Positions 10,188 to 19,568 of a stretch of DNA of 64,000 bases are shown one piece after another. Within the stretch, counting starts at the first letter, position 1. Every line of letters begins with the position of its first letter. The stretch is from the NCBI GenBank assembly GCA_039024915.1, contig JBCCPK010000006.1, positions 1-64,000 on the forward strand, written 5' to 3'. Made by a program: the position numbers and the translations under genes. The stretch comes from Pseudomonadota bacterium. Its GTDB lineage: Bacteria > Pseudomonadota > Alphaproteobacteria > Rhizobiales > MH13. Below the pieces are notes generated by a model, which did not search any database, had not been told where the DNA came from, and saw only the letters and a program-made list of their open reading frames with translations.

Positions 10188-11528
10188 ATGGCGTCAGCAG
10201 CAGAGCAGCTAGCATCAAATTTTTCCTTTAAGGCCTTTTCCAAGGCCGAGGAGCTCAAGAAGCGCATCTGGTTTACCCTAGGTGCGCTTCTGGTCTATCG
10301 ACTTGGCACCTATATCCCCATGCCCGGCATCAACCCGGATGCCTTTGCCAACGCGTTCGATCAGGCTGCGCAGGGCGTTGTCGGCCTGTTCAACATGTTC
10401 ACTGGCGGGGCCGTCGAGCGCATGGCCGTCTTTGCGCTGGGCATCATGCCGTACATCACGGCATCGATTATCATCCAGCTGATGACCACCGTTTCGCCGA
10501 AGCTAGAGCAGCTTAAGAAAGAGGGCGAGGCGGGCCGTAAGGTCATCAACCAGTACACCCGATATGGCACGGTGTTACTGGCGGCTGTCCAGGCCTATGG
10601 CATTTCTGTCGGTCTTGAATCGGCGGGCACGATCGTTACTGACCCAGGCTGGTTTTTCCGACTGACGACGGTCATCACGCTGGTTGGCGGCACCATGTTC
10701 CTGATGTGGCTGGGTGAGCAGATCACCTCGCGCGGCGTTGGCAACGGTATCTCGCTGATCATCTTTGCTGGCATCGTTGCAGAACTTCCGCGCGCCATTG
10801 CGCAGACGCTGGAGCTGGGTCGCCAAGGTGCCATCAGCACCGGCCTGATCCTGACCATTATCATCCTCGCGATCGTTGTCATCGCCTTCATCGTGTTCGT
10901 GGAACGGGCGCAACGCCGCCTGTTGATCCAGTATCCGAAGCGCCAGGTCGGCAATCGGATGACGCAGGGTGAAAGCTCGCATTTGCCGCTGAAGCTGAAC
11001 ACAGCGGGCGTGATCCCTCCGATTTTCGCGTCTTCGCTTCTTTTGCTTCCAGCGACGCTCGCCGGCTTTTCCGGCGGCGAAGGGCAGGCAGCCAGCGGAT
11101 GGGTGGCGACCGTCACAGCGCTGCTCGGCCATGGCCAACCGCTCTACATGCTACTGTATGCTGCGCTGATCATTTTCTTTGCGTTCTTCTACACGGCTAT
11201 CGTGTTCAATCCGTCCGACACAGCGGACAATCTGCGCAAACATGGCGGGTTCATCCCGGGCATACGCCCAGGCGAGCGGACCGCGACGTATATCGACTAT
11301 GTCTTAACGCGTGTGACCGTTGCTGGTGCGTTGTACCTCACCATCGTCTGTCTCATACCCGAATTCCTGATTTCCTACTCCGGAGTTCCCTTCTATTTCG
11401 GAGGGACATCGCTTCTCATTGCGGTCACGGTGACGATGGACACCGTCCAACAGGTGCAAGGTCACCTCTTGGCGCACCAGTATGAGGGGTTGGTGAAAAA
11501 AGCGAAGCTCCGGGGGAAACGCAGATGA
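10188..11528 (+). CDS. secY: Preprotein translocase channel subunit SecY
   Basis: SecY (446 aa) is the ten-helix channel of the SecYEG translocon in the inner membrane, exporting unfolded precursors with SecA and inserting membrane proteins with SRP/FtsY. Seen are the first membrane segment [19 protein letters not shown], the plug and TM2 region, the conserved [26 protein letters not shown] and the cytoplasmic loop GIRPGERTA. Length is typical. It follows rplO as in most bacteria and its stop overlaps adk by four bases (ATGA). secG lies near the other end of this window. Confidence 0.98.
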   Translation: MASAAEQLASNFSFKAFSKAEELKKRIWFTLGALLVYRLGTYIPMPGINPDAFANAFDQAAQGVVGLFNMFTGGAVERMAVFALGIMPYITASIIIQLMTTVSPKLEQLKKEGEAGRKVINQYTRYGTVLLAAVQAYGISVGLESAGTIVTDPGWFFRLTTVITLVGGTMFLMWLGEQITSRGVGNGISLIIFAGIVAELPRAIAQTLELGRQGAISTGLILTIIILAIVVIAFIVFVERAQRRLLIQYPKRQVGNRMTQGESSHLPLKLNTAGVIPPIFASSLLLLPATLAGFSGGEGQAASGWVATVTALLGHGQPLYMLLYAALIIFFAFFYTAIVFNPSDTADNLRKHGGFIPGIRPGERTATYIDYVLTRVTVAGALYLTIVCLIPEFLISYSGVPFYFGGTSLLIAVTVTMDTVQQVQGHLLAHQYEGLVKKAKLRGKRR

Positions 11529-12106
11529 GACTTATACTTCTTGGACCGCCAGGGGCGGGAAAGGGAACGCAGGCAGCACGTTTGGTTGAACGACATGGCA
11601 TACCGCAGCTGTCCACCGGGGACATGCTGCGAGCAGCCGTCGCAGCAGGCACACCGACGGGGCTGAAAGCAAAAGCCGTTATGGAAGCTGGCGATCTCGT
11701 ATCCGACGATATCGTCAATCAGATTGTTGCCGATCGGATTTCCGAGCCTGACTGCGCCCCCGGCTTCATACTTGATGGCTATCCGCGCACCTTGGCTCAG
11801 GCGGATGCGGTCGAGACGATGATGGCGGAAAAGGGTCTTACGCTTGATGCGGTCGTTGAATTGGTGGTCGATGACCGCGCGCTTGTCGGCCGGATCGTCA
11901 AGCGTGCTGAGGACGCAGCAGCGGCAGGTCAACCCGTCCGTAAAGACGATACGCCGGAAGTCTTCGATGAGCGACTGCGTGCCTATTACAAGAGCACCGC
12001 GCCGTTGACTGGGTACTACTATGCTAAGGGTTATCTGAAGACGGTCGATGGCATGCTTTCGATTGACGGCGTGACCGACGAAATCAACGGTGTGCTGGGC
12101 AGCTGA
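11525..12106 (+). CDS. adk: Adenylate kinase
   Basis: Catalyses ATP + AMP = 2 ADP, setting the cellular energy charge. The N-terminal P-loop [12 protein letters not shown], the AMP-site [10 protein letters not shown] and the [14 protein letters not shown] segment are conserved. At 193 aa with no Cys-rich lid it is the short-lid form usual in alphaproteobacteria. The four-base overlap with secY shows translational coupling, and its place before rpsM is conserved in the group. Confidence 0.97.
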   Translation: MRLILLGPPGAGKGTQAARLVERHGIPQLSTGDMLRAAVAAGTPTGLKAKAVMEAGDLVSDDIVNQIVADRISEPDCAPGFILDGYPRTLAQADAVETMMAEKGLTLDAVVELVVDDRALVGRIVKRAEDAAAAGQPVRKDDTPEVFDERLRAYYKSTAPLTGYYYAKGYLKTVDGMLSIDGVTDEINGVLGS

Positions 12107-12182
12107 GAAGCCCGACACCAGGTTTGGTTTCAGCGTTTAAGCTGCTTTGACGGCATCCTTACGTAGAAATGAAACGGCACGC

Positions 12183-12211
12183 TTGACAAACGCGGGATCA
12201 GGGCATAGGCG
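12183..12211 (+). promoter_or_regulatory. Possible promoter for the rpsM-rpoA segment
   Basis: A perfect TTGACA (12183-12188) is followed after 17 bases by TAGGCG (12206-12211), a weak -10. It lies in the 250-base gap between adk and rpsM, which has no gene of its own. Only the -35 half is convincing, so the call is tentative. Confidence 0.3.
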
Positions 12212-12356
12212 ACCCTATCTTCCCAAACATGTCAGCGCTGGCACCTTTTGTGCATTCGTTCGTCAATGGGTGACCGCAAGGGCCGGCCTCCACCGGACGC
12301 GGTTCAATAGTCACGCGGGTACGCGCTTTGCGCAGACCCCCACATGGAGATTATCG

Positions 12357-12725
12357 ATGGCCCGCATTGCAGGCGTAAACATCCCGACCAATAAGCGCGC
12401 AATCATTGCGTTGCAGTACATCCACGGCATCGGCGCTGCCAATGCCAAGGACATCATGACCAAAGCGAACGTCGATGAGGCGCGGCGGGTTAATGAGCTG
12501 TCCGATTCTGAAATAATCCAAATCCGTGAGATCATTGATCGTGATTACACCGTTGAAGGTGATCTTCGTCGGCAAACGTCGATGAACGTGAAGCGGTTGA
12601 TGGATTTGGGGTGCTACCGTGGATTGCGTCACCGGCGCGGTCTGCCCGTGCGCGGTCAGCGCACACATACGAACGCTCGGACCCGCAAAGGCCCTGCAAA
12701 AGCAATTGCAGGCAAAAAGAAGTAA
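12357..12725 (+). CDS. rpsM: 30S ribosomal protein S13
   Basis: S13 (122 aa) contacts P-site tRNA and forms bridges to the large subunit. Seen are [20 protein letters not shown], the [11 protein letters not shown] turn and the basic C-terminus [20 protein letters not shown]. The frame stays open upstream to 12147, but those 70 residues have no S13 character and the ATG at 12357 follows GGAGA, so it is taken as the start. Confidence 0.97.
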   Translation: MARIAGVNIPTNKRAIIALQYIHGIGAANAKDIMTKANVDEARRVNELSDSEIIQIREIIDRDYTVEGDLRRQTSMNVKRLMDLGCYRGLRHRRGLPVRGQRTHTNARTRKGPAKAIAGKKK

Positions 12726-12730
12726 GTGAG

Positions 12731-12752
12731 CCGCGCCTGCTGGCGCGGTTTT
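12731..12752 (+). terminator. Terminator-like hairpin between rpsM and rpsK
   Basis: CCGCGCC (12731-12737), loop TGCT, GGCGCGG (12742-12748), then TTTT. The seven-base-pair perfect GC stem with a T-run is a good intrinsic terminator, starting five bases after the rpsM stop. Because rpsK and rpoA follow in the same direction, it may act as a partial terminator. Confidence 0.6.
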
Positions 12753-12821
12753 CGGTGGAGCCGGCTGGGCCCCTCGCAAGGCGATGGCAACGGCTGGCTA
12801 TGAGATCGACAAAGGACCAAA

Positions 12822-13211
12822 ATGGCCAAAGATACCTCCCGTGTTCGGCGCCGTGAGCGCAAGAACATAACATCAGGCGTTGCGCATGTGCGCTCGTCCT
12901 TCAACAACACCATGATCACCATCACCGATGTTCAGGGAAATGCTATTTCCTGGTCATCATGCGGCACGATGGGGTTCAAGGGTTCGCGCAAATCAACGCC
13001 CTACGCTGCGCAGGTCGCAGCTGAAGACGCCGCGAAAAAGGCGCAGGAGCACGGCGTGAAAACGCTTGAGGTCGAAGTATCGGGACCGGGCTCGGGTCGC
13101 GAATCGGCTTTGCGCGCTCTGCAGGCAGCCGGTTTCACGATCACCTCGATCCGTGATGTGACACCGATCCCGCACAATGGGTGCCGCCCGCCCAAGCGTC
13201 GGCGCGTTTAG
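12822..13211 (+). CDS. rpsK: 30S ribosomal protein S11
   Basis: S11 (129 aa) lies on the 30S platform near the E-site mRNA. Seen are the conserved [32 protein letters not shown] and the C-terminal [16 protein letters not shown], which is the textbook S11 end. An AAAGGA site precedes the ATG. Hairpins with T-runs stand on both sides of the gene, which is unusual in this operon. Confidence 0.98.
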   Translation: MAKDTSRVRRRERKNITSGVAHVRSSFNNTMITITDVQGNAISWSSCGTMGFKGSRKSTPYAAQVAAEDAAKKAQEHGVKTLEVEVSGPGSGRESALRALQAAGFTITSIRDVTPIPHNGCRPPKRRRV

Positions 13212-13231
13212 CGCTGCTGACTTGTTTCTGC

Positions 13232-13268
13232 GGCTTCGCGTAGCGCTCGTAGCGCTTTGAAGCCTTTT
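13232..13268 (+). terminator. Terminator-like hairpin between rpsK and rpoA
   Basis: GGCTTC (13232-13237) and AGCGCT (13242-13247) pair with AGCGCT (13251-13256) and GAAGCC (13259-13264), with an internal loop between the two helices, followed by TTTT. It is weaker than the rpsM-rpsK hairpin because of the internal loop. It could reduce read-through into rpoA. Confidence 0.45.
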
Positions 13269-13337
13269 CCCTGTAGACGCGTGCCGGACCCGCTAGCAGT
13301 CACCCGCGCACCGTCAAACCCAAAGGGGTGCTAAAAC

Positions 13338-14354
13338 GTGATTCACAAGAACTGGCAGAACCTCATTAAACCGTCCAAGCTTGAAGTAAAATCAAGTGAC
13401 GACGGACGTATCGCGCAGATTGTTGCTGAGCCGCTTGAGCGCGGTTACGGCTTGACGCTGGGCAACGCGCTGCGCCGCATCCTGCTGTCATCTATCCAAG
13501 GTGCTTCGGTCACCGCGATGCAGATTGACGGCGTTCTTCACGAGTTTTCCTCGATCCCAGGCGTTCGCGAAGACGTTACCGACATCGTGCTGAACGTCAA
13601 AGAGATTGCTTTGCGCATGGAAGGCGAGGGACCCAAGCGCATGATCGTGCGCAAGCAGGGTCCTGGTATCGTAACCGCTGGCGATATCCAGACAGTCGGT
13701 GATGTGGAAATCCTCAACCCTCAACATGTGCTGTGCACGCTTGATGAGGATTCGGAAATCCGCATTGAGTTCACCGTAAATACGGGCAAGGGATACATCG
13801 AAGCTGAGCGCAACCGGCCAGACGACGCGCCGATCGGGATGGTGCCGATCGACTCGCTTTTCTCGCCAGTCAAGCGCGTTGCCTACAACGTACAGAACAC
13901 GCGCGAGGGCCAGATTCTCGATTACGATAAGCTGACACTGGACGTCGAAACCAACGGTGCCGTTACCGCCGAAGACGCAATCGCGTTTGCGGCGCGTATT
14001 CTGCAGGACCAGCTTCAGATTTTCGTCAATTTCGAAGAGCCGGAGAAAGAGCAGGTCGAAGAGGACTTGCCAGACTTCCCATTCTCGCCAGAGCTTCTCA
14101 AGAAGGTTGACGAGTTGGAGCTTTCGGTCCGTTCGGCAAACTGCTTGAAGAACGACAACATTGTCTACATTGGCGACCTGATCCAAAAGACGGAAGCGGA
14201 AATGCTCCGTACCCCGAACTTTGGCCGTAAATCGCTCAATGAGATCAAGGAAGTGCTCGCGTCGATGGGGCTCCATCTGGGTATGGATGTCCCGAATTGG
14301 CCGCCTGAGAACATTGATGAGCTTTCCAAACGGTATGAAGAACACCAGGTTTGA
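13338..14354 (+). CDS. rpoA: RNA polymerase alpha subunit
   Basis: RpoA (338 aa) dimerises to nucleate core polymerase assembly; its C-terminal domain contacts UP elements and activators. The start [15 protein letters not shown], the assembly motif [18 protein letters not shown] (N-terminal domain) and the C-terminal domain with [13 protein letters not shown] and [17 protein letters not shown] are intact. Translation begins at a GTG preceded by AAAGGGG; the N-terminus then matches other alphaproteobacteria exactly in layout. Confidence 0.98.
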   Translation: MIHKNWQNLIKPSKLEVKSSDDGRIAQIVAEPLERGYGLTLGNALRRILLSSIQGASVTAMQIDGVLHEFSSIPGVREDVTDIVLNVKEIALRMEGEGPKRMIVRKQGPGIVTAGDIQTVGDVEILNPQHVLCTLDEDSEIRIEFTVNTGKGYIEAERNRPDDAPIGMVPIDSLFSPVKRVAYNVQNTREGQILDYDKLTLDVETNGAVTAEDAIAFAARILQDQLQIFVNFEEPEKEQVEEDLPDFPFSPELLKKVDELELSVRSANCLKNDNIVYIGDLIQKTEAEMLRTPNFGRKSLNEIKEVLASMGLHLGMDVPNWPPENIDELSKRYEEHQV

Positions 14355-14428
14355 CCACCTGGCAGGAGCAACATGCATCGGCTGAACAAGCAAGTGCTTG
14401 GAAGGCTGCGCAATAAAGGAGAAGGGCC

Positions 14429-14857
14429 ATGCGCCACGGTAAATCAGGCCGCAAGCTCAATCGCACCGCAAGCCATCGCAAGGCGATGTTCGCCAACATG
14501 GCGGCGTCGCTAATCACACATGAGCAGATCAAGACCACCTTGCCCAAGGCTAAAGAGATGAAGCCGATCATGGACAAGCTCATCACGCTGGCAAAGCGCG
14601 GCGATCTGCATGCGCGTCGTCAAGCTTTGTCGCGGGTCCGCGACGAGGCAGCGGTTCGCAAGCTGTTTGGTGTTCTTGGTGAGCGGTACTCGGATCGCCA
14701 GGGTGGGTATACGCGCGTCCTCAAAGCTGGCTTCAGGTTTGGCGATAATGCACCAGTGGGTGTTATCGAGCTTGTTGGTCGTGATGTCGAAGCGAAGGGC
14801 GCGGCCGATCGCGCGCGCGTTGAAGCAGAAGAAGCGGCGGAGGAAGTCGCGGCCTAA
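14429..14857 (+). CDS. rplQ: 50S ribosomal protein L17
   Basis: L17 (142 aa) is the last gene of the ribosomal cluster. The start [20 protein letters not shown] and the [15 protein letters not shown] helix are conserved; the C-terminal acidic Ala/Glu extension after residue 120 is common in alphaproteobacteria. AAAGGAGAAGGG precedes the ATG. A strong terminator follows. Confidence 0.97.
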   Translation: MRHGKSGRKLNRTASHRKAMFANMAASLITHEQIKTTLPKAKEMKPIMDKLITLAKRGDLHARRQALSRVRDEAAVRKLFGVLGERYSDRQGGYTRVLKAGFRFGDNAPVGVIELVGRDVEAKGAADRARVEAEEAAEEVAA

Positions 14858-14889
14858 TTTGGCCCGGCACCCTGTGAGAATAGGAAAGA

Positions 14890-14917
14890 GGGCGGCCTTG
14901 GAGCTGCCCTTCTTTTT
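14890..14917 (+). terminator. Intrinsic terminator of the ribosomal operon
   Basis: GGGCGGC (14890-14896), loop CTTGGA, GCTGCCC (14903-14909) with one G-T pair, followed by TTCTTTTT. It lies 33 bases after rplQ and closes the ribosomal transcript. Confidence 0.8.
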
Positions 14918-14965
14918 GTCTAGCGTCCGCAGTGAGGGCTTTTTTGTAAGCAAACGGATTCGCCC

Positions 14966-16516
14966 ATGATCAGCGGAACATTTCTCCGATTTTCCAATCG
15001 CTTGCTCATGGCTGTTTCCGCTTGTGTGAAGGCCCTTGCGGCACTGGCCGTCTTGGCAGTTTCCAGCCTGCTTTCGGTGCCGGCGTACGCCCAAGCTACT
15101 GATGATGTTCCCGGACGCATTCTCGACTTTCTGTTCGAGCAAGGCCCGGAAATCGTGGAGGGGCTCAATAACGAGGGCGTACACCGGCAAACACCTGGCA
15201 GCATGGGCCAGCTGCAGCTCTCGTTCGCACCGGTGGTTGACCTGGCAGCCCCGGCGGTCGTTAACGTCTTTGCGACGCGCCGCGAGCGCTTGCGCGATCC
15301 GTTTGCAACGATGGATCCCTTTTTCAGGCGGTTCTTTGGCGACCAGATGCCGCGTCGTCCGCGCGAGCGCATGGCGTCCTCGCTGGGTTCCGGTGTTATT
15401 GTTGATCCCTCAGGCATCATCGTAACGAACAACCATGTTATCGATGGCGCGGATGAGGTTCGCGTTGCTCTGGCTGATCGTCGGGAATTTGCCGCTGAGG
15501 TCCTTATCCGAGATGAGCGGACCGATCTCGCAGTTCTCGAAGTGTTGGACCTTGATGGGACATTGCCTTCAATCCGCATCGGCGCCTCGGATGACCTATT
15601 GGTTGGTGACGTTGTGCTCGCGATCGGCAATCCGTTCGGCGTTGGACAGACGGTAACCCAGGGCATCGTGTCGGCGCTGGCGCGCACTCAAGTTGGTGTG
15701 ACCGACTTTCAGTTCTTCATCCAGACCGACGCAGCCATCAACCCAGGCAATTCGGGCGGCGCACTTGTTGATTTGTCGGGCAACCTGGTGGGTATCAACA
15801 CAGCCATCTTCTCTCGGTCCGGTGGCTCAAACGGTATCGGCTTTGCCATCCCCACGGAGATGGTTCGCGTTGTGCTTGATCAGTCCGCCTCCGGCGCAGA
15901 TTTCGTTACCCGGCCCTACCTTGGCGCTCAGGTCCAAAGCGTTACACCGGCGATAGCCGAAGGGTTGGGGCTTCGACGCCCGCGCGGTGTCTTGCTTGCG
16001 GATGTGATAGCAAATGGACCTGCGGATCGAGCAGGCCTGAGAAGGGGTGACATCGTCGTTTCGGTCGGCGGTAACCCGGTCAACGATCCCGACGCCTTTG
16101 CCTTTCGTTTTTCGCTTGGCGGCATTGGTGGATCTCTGGATTTGGTTTACCTGCGAAACGGCCGGGAACGCGAGACTGTCATCGCGCTTGAAGGCCCACC
16201 GGAGACCACCCCACGAGACATTCGCCTGATCGACGGCGGCTCGCCTTTCACGGGGCTGCAGGTCGTCAACCTCTCCCCTGCAGTTGCCCAGGAGCTAGGG
16301 ATCGACCAATCAAACGGTGTTATGATCACGGACGTTCGTCGGGGCAGCCCCGCCGAGCAGCTCGGCTGGCGTCAGGGCGATCTCGTTCTGCAAGTGAATG
16401 GCGTACAAGTGAGCGATACAGAAATGCTTGAGACGCTTGCCGCCGCGCGTGTCAGACGTTGGGATATCGTCTTTGAGCGCGATGGTCGGATCAGGTCGGC
16501 GAACTTGCGGTTTTGA
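14966..16516 (+). CDS. Periplasmic HtrA/Deg serine protease
   Basis: A 516-aa trypsin-fold protease and chaperone for misfolded envelope proteins. Residues 1-43 form a signal peptide ending in AYAQA. The catalytic triad is visible as His157 (TNNHVID), Asp187 (RTDLAVL) and Ser263 (GNSGGAL). Two PDZ domains follow at roughly 310-400 and 425-510. It resembles DegQ/MucD-like members; the acidic segment 45-80 before the protease domain is less conserved. It is first in a run with rarA, crcB and rluC; the four-base gap to rarA suggests a shared transcript. Family assignment is firm, the specific paralog is not. Confidence 0.92.
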   Translation: MISGTFLRFSNRLLMAVSACVKALAALAVLAVSSLLSVPAYAQATDDVPGRILDFLFEQGPEIVEGLNNEGVHRQTPGSMGQLQLSFAPVVDLAAPAVVNVFATRRERLRDPFATMDPFFRRFFGDQMPRRPRERMASSLGSGVIVDPSGIIVTNNHVIDGADEVRVALADRREFAAEVLIRDERTDLAVLEVLDLDGTLPSIRIGASDDLLVGDVVLAIGNPFGVGQTVTQGIVSALARTQVGVTDFQFFIQTDAAINPGNSGGALVDLSGNLVGINTAIFSRSGGSNGIGFAIPTEMVRVVLDQSASGADFVTRPYLGAQVQSVTPAIAEGLGLRRPRGVLLADVIANGPADRAGLRRGDIVVSVGGNPVNDPDAFAFRFSLGGIGGSLDLVYLRNGRERETVIALEGPPETTPRDIRLIDGGSPFTGLQVVNLSPAVAQELGIDQSNGVMITDVRRGSPAEQLGWRQGDLVLQVNGVQVSDTEMLETLAAARVRRWDIVFERDGRIRSANLRF

Positions 16517-16519
16517 TGC

Positions 16520-17896
16520 ATGGTGGCAGAGACAGACTTATTCGCCGAGGATCCGACTTCTAGGACCGAAGAGGACCCTGCCGTGCGTGGCACAACCGTG
16601 CCACTCGCCGAACGCTTGCGCCCCAAGACCCTTGAGGCCGTCGTCGGCCAAGACCATTTGCTCGCCAAGGACGGAGCGCTTCGCCGCTTGGCCGCAGCGA
16701 TTGAGGCTGGTGCGGGCTTACCTTCACTCATCTTTTGGGGACCCCCAGGCACGGGCAAAACAACCCTGTCACGGTTGATCACGGACCTCATGGGCGAGAA
16801 ACCTCGCTTTCGCCAGCTCTCGGCTTTGACGAGCGGGGTCAAAGACCTGAAGTCAGAGTTCGAGGCGGCGCGCGTGGCAGCCAGCACGGGTCGCCGGACG
16901 GTTCTGTTCGTCGATGAGATCCACCGCTTCAACAAGGCGCAGCTCGACAGTTTTTTGCCTGTCATGGAAGACGGCACAATCACCTTGATTGGCGCTACGA
17001 CCGAAAATCCATCGTTTGAGCTGAACCCCGCGCTTTTATCCCGCTGTGAGGTGCTGATACTCGAGCCATTGGGCGCGGATAGTCTGTTGGTGTTGATCCA
17101 GCGGGCGCTCGACATTTTTGAGCTTGCAAGCCTTGTCGGCGAGGAAGCTCGCCGACTGATTGCCGCGCGCGCCGATGGTGATGGCCGCCGCGCAATCGCC
17201 CTTGTTGAGGCAGTCGCTGCTGGCCAACCCCCAGAGAAGAAGTCTTTCACAGCCGAAGCCGTCGCAGCGCGTCTGGGAACGGTCTTGGCGCGTTACGATA
17301 AGGATCGTGACGGCCACTATGACCTGATTTCTGCCTTGCATAAATCGGTACGCGGCTCTGACCCTGATGCCGCGCTTTATTGGTTTGCCCGCATGTTGGA
17401 GGGCGGCGAAGACCCGTTGTTTCTCGCTCGACGACTGATCCGGATGGCAAGCGAAGATATCGGCATGGCTGACCCACAGGCGCTTACAGTCTGTGTAGCG
17501 GCGCGCGACGCCTTCAGGACTTTGGGCACCCCGGAGGGAGAGTTGGCATTGGCGCAGGCGGTGGTGCACGTCGCAACGGCTCCTAAATCAAACGCCGTCT
17601 ATGTCGCCTATAAGGCTGCGCGCGTTGCAGCTCGCGAGGGTGGGTCGCTGACGCCGCCCCCTGAGATCTTGAATGCGCCGACTGGGCTGATGAAGGATAT
17701 CGGCCGTGGTGCGGGCTATCTTTACGACCATGATCAACCTGAGGGTTTCTCCGGTCAGAATTATTTTCCTGAACAGTTGGGACGACGGTCCTTCTACGAT
17801 CCACCAGAGCGCGGTTTTGAACGTGAGATAACCAAGAGACTGCGTTATTGGCAGGGCCTTCGTGAGGCCCGTGGGAAAGCACGGGGTGCCAAGTGA
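16520..17896 (+). CDS. rarA: Replication-associated recombination protein A (AAA+ ATPase)
   Basis: RarA/MgsA (458 aa) is a clamp-loader-like AAA+ ATPase that acts at stalled replication forks. Walker A is GPPGTGKTT with Lys80, Walker B is LFVDEIHR with Asp132-Glu133, and sensor 1 follows in GATTENPSFELN. The C-terminal tetramerisation domain includes SEDIGMADPQAL and the NAVYVAYKAA block. The first 30 residues are variable and acidic. The gene overlaps crcB by four bases (ATGA), an arrangement shared by many Hyphomicrobiales. Confidence 0.95.
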   Translation: MVAETDLFAEDPTSRTEEDPAVRGTTVPLAERLRPKTLEAVVGQDHLLAKDGALRRLAAAIEAGAGLPSLIFWGPPGTGKTTLSRLITDLMGEKPRFRQLSALTSGVKDLKSEFEAARVAASTGRRTVLFVDEIHRFNKAQLDSFLPVMEDGTITLIGATTENPSFELNPALLSRCEVLILEPLGADSLLVLIQRALDIFELASLVGEEARRLIAARADGDGRRAIALVEAVAAGQPPEKKSFTAEAVAARLGTVLARYDKDRDGHYDLISALHKSVRGSDPDAALYWFARMLEGGEDPLFLARRLIRMASEDIGMADPQALTVCVAARDAFRTLGTPEGELALAQAVVHVATAPKSNAVYVAYKAARVAAREGGSLTPPPEILNAPTGLMKDIGRGAGYLYDHDQPEGFSGQNYFPEQLGRRSFYDPPERGFEREITKRLRYWQGLREARGKARGAK

Positions 17897-18309
17897 TGGC
17901 GTTGGGTGCTGGTCTTTTGGTGTTTGTTGGAGGCGGTACAGGCGCATTGCTGCGTTATGGTCTGGTCCGTTGGTCGGAAACCGCGTTCGGCGCCGCATTC
18001 CCCTATGGCGTTCTTTTGGCCAACATTATGGGTTCATTCGCGATGGGCATGCTGACGGGTTGGCTAATCGCACGCGCTGGCGGCTTGCAAGGGTTTCTTG
18101 ACCTTGAAGGTCATGAAGCCGCCAGGGCTGCGCTTGCGACGGGCCTCCTAGGCGGCTTCACAACCTTTTCTGCGTTCTCGCTTGATGCGGTCCGGCTATG
18201 GGAGAACGGAGCAATAGGCTCAGCGGTCGCTTATGTTGCGCTTAGTGTGGGCCTTGCTATTGGGGCACTCATCGTGGGGTTGACAATCGCTCGCCAGGTG
18301 TGGGCATGA
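17893..18309 (+). CDS. crcB: Fluoride ion transporter CrcB/Fluc
   Basis: CrcB (138 aa) forms a dual-topology dimeric fluoride channel in the inner membrane. Four hydrophobic segments are visible, with the conserved GGGTGALLRYG in the first, the NIMGSF motif in the second and GLLGGFTTFSAFS, which carries the Phe-lined pore residues, in the third. No fluoride riboswitch is evident because the gene is embedded between rarA and rluC with four-base overlaps on both sides. Confidence 0.93.
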   Translation: MMALGAGLLVFVGGGTGALLRYGLVRWSETAFGAAFPYGVLLANIMGSFAMGMLTGWLIARAGGLQGFLDLEGHEAARAALATGLLGGFTTFSAFSLDAVRLWENGAIGSAVAYVALSVGLAIGALIVGLTIARQVWA

Positions 18310-19304
18310 GCGGCGTCGAGCAGCGGCAGGTAAGCCAGGACGAAGCGGGTATGCGGCTCGACCGCTGGTTCCGTGAGCACTATCCTGGCCTTGCCTTCGG
18401 AGCGTTGAACAAGCTTTTGCGCAAAGGCTCTATCCGCATTGATGGCGGCCGCGCCAAATCGAACAGTCGGCTGGCAGCAGGGCAACTGATCCGGGTTCCT
18501 CCTCTGGGCGCAGATGCGATGGTGGAGCGTCCTTCGAATTCAATAGCGCCGCAACAGACCGACACCCTGTCCGAACTAAAACGATTGACGCTGTTTGAAG
18601 ATGACGCCTGTCTGATCTTGAACAAGCCATTTGGCCTGGCCGTTCAGGGAGGCTCGGGCTTGAACCGGCATGTGGACGGTATGCTTGAGGCCTTAAGGGA
18701 CAGGCTAGGGCGCAAGCCGCGGCTGGTCCATCGCCTCGATCGCGATACCAGTGGAGTGCTGGCCATCGCGAAAACGAAGGCGGCAGCGACTGCGATGGCC
18801 GCATCCTTCCGTGGCCGGGCAACGCGTAAGATCTACTGGGCTTTGGTTCGAGGCGTGCCGAAGCCGAGGCAAGGACGCATCTCAAATCATCTTGTTAAGG
18901 GAAGCGGCGACGACGGCAATGATCGGATGCGGATTGCGCGGCACGGCGAGGCCGGCGCGGACCACGCGCTCACCCTTTACAACGTTATTGAAACAGCGGG
19001 ACAACGGCTCACATGGCTGAGCTTACGTCCGATCACCGGACGAACGCACCAGTTGCGTGCTCACTGCAATCACATCGGCCACCCGATTATTGGTGATCCC
19101 AAATACTTTGACGTTGAGAACTGGGAAATACCAGGTGGCATTCAAAAGCGGTTGCATTTACACGCGCGTCGCCTTGTTATCCCGCATCCGAAGGGCGGAC
19201 TGTTGGACGTCACAGCGCCTCTGCCGCCGCATATGCAGCAAAGCTGGAATCTTCTCGGGCTTTCGGCGGACGACAACGGTCAGGATGACGATTGGGACAG
19301 CTAG
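18306..19304 (+). CDS. RluA-family 23S rRNA pseudouridine synthase (RluC-like)
   Basis: A 332-aa enzyme that isomerises uridine to pseudouridine in RNA. An N-terminal S4-like domain (about 15-65) precedes the catalytic domain; the catalytic Asp145 lies in VHRLDRDTSGVL. LRPITGRTHQLRAH and GDPKY are further family motifs. The ATG at 18306 overlaps the crcB stop; a GTG two codons earlier is less likely. RluC is the best guess from the order rarA-crcB-rluC in related genomes, but target uridines cannot be read from sequence. Confidence 0.9.
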   Translation: MSGVEQRQVSQDEAGMRLDRWFREHYPGLAFGALNKLLRKGSIRIDGGRAKSNSRLAAGQLIRVPPLGADAMVERPSNSIAPQQTDTLSELKRLTLFEDDACLILNKPFGLAVQGGSGLNRHVDGMLEALRDRLGRKPRLVHRLDRDTSGVLAIAKTKAAATAMAASFRGRATRKIYWALVRGVPKPRQGRISNHLVKGSGDDGNDRMRIARHGEAGADHALTLYNVIETAGQRLTWLSLRPITGRTHQLRAHCNHIGHPIIGDPKYFDVENWEIPGGIQKRLHLHARRLVIPHPKGGLLDVTAPLPPHMQQSWNLLGLSADDNGQDDDWDS

Positions 19305-19328
19305 GGCGTTGGCTGCTAGGATAGATGT

Positions 19329-19568
19329 GTGGACAATGAACTGATCCTTTGGGCTGCTCTGGGCGCTCTGATTGCGCTGTTGGCGCTCGCTGTTTGGGCA
19401 GGGCGTCGCGGGTTGCACGCGCTGGGCGTTGTTGGACCAGGTCAGCGACCGACGGCACAAGCGCGGCAAATGGACGAGTTGATTATCGAGCTGCGCAGGC
19501 TCAACGCAAATCTTGAAGCAGTTGTTGAGGCAAACAGTCAGCGCAGTTCGAAGGCCGACAATGAGTGA
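19329..19568 (+). CDS. Small single-span membrane protein, unknown function
   Basis: A 79-aa frame starting at GTG. Residues 4-24 are a membrane helix rich in Leu and Ala, followed by basic GRRG, then from about 45 an amphipathic, probably coiled-coil stretch MDELIIELRRLNANLEAVVEA. It overlaps the atp12 start by eight bases and follows rluC by 24 bases, which supports it being a true gene in the operon. No family is recognised. It might be a membrane-tethered accessory to F1 assembly given its neighbour, but this is only a guess. Confidence 0.55.
   Translation: MDNELILWAALGALIALLALAVWAGRRGLHALGVVGPGQRPTAQARQMDELIIELRRLNANLEAVVEANSQRSSKADNE

Noticed and set aside
10575-11138. 187-codon minus-strand frame across secY
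   Set aside because: Shadow of a clear secY reading; composition rich in Arg, Gln and Asp as expected for an antisense frame.
12147-12356. 70-codon N-terminal extension of S13
   Set aside because: No S13 homology, and a good ribosome-binding site precedes the ATG at 12357.
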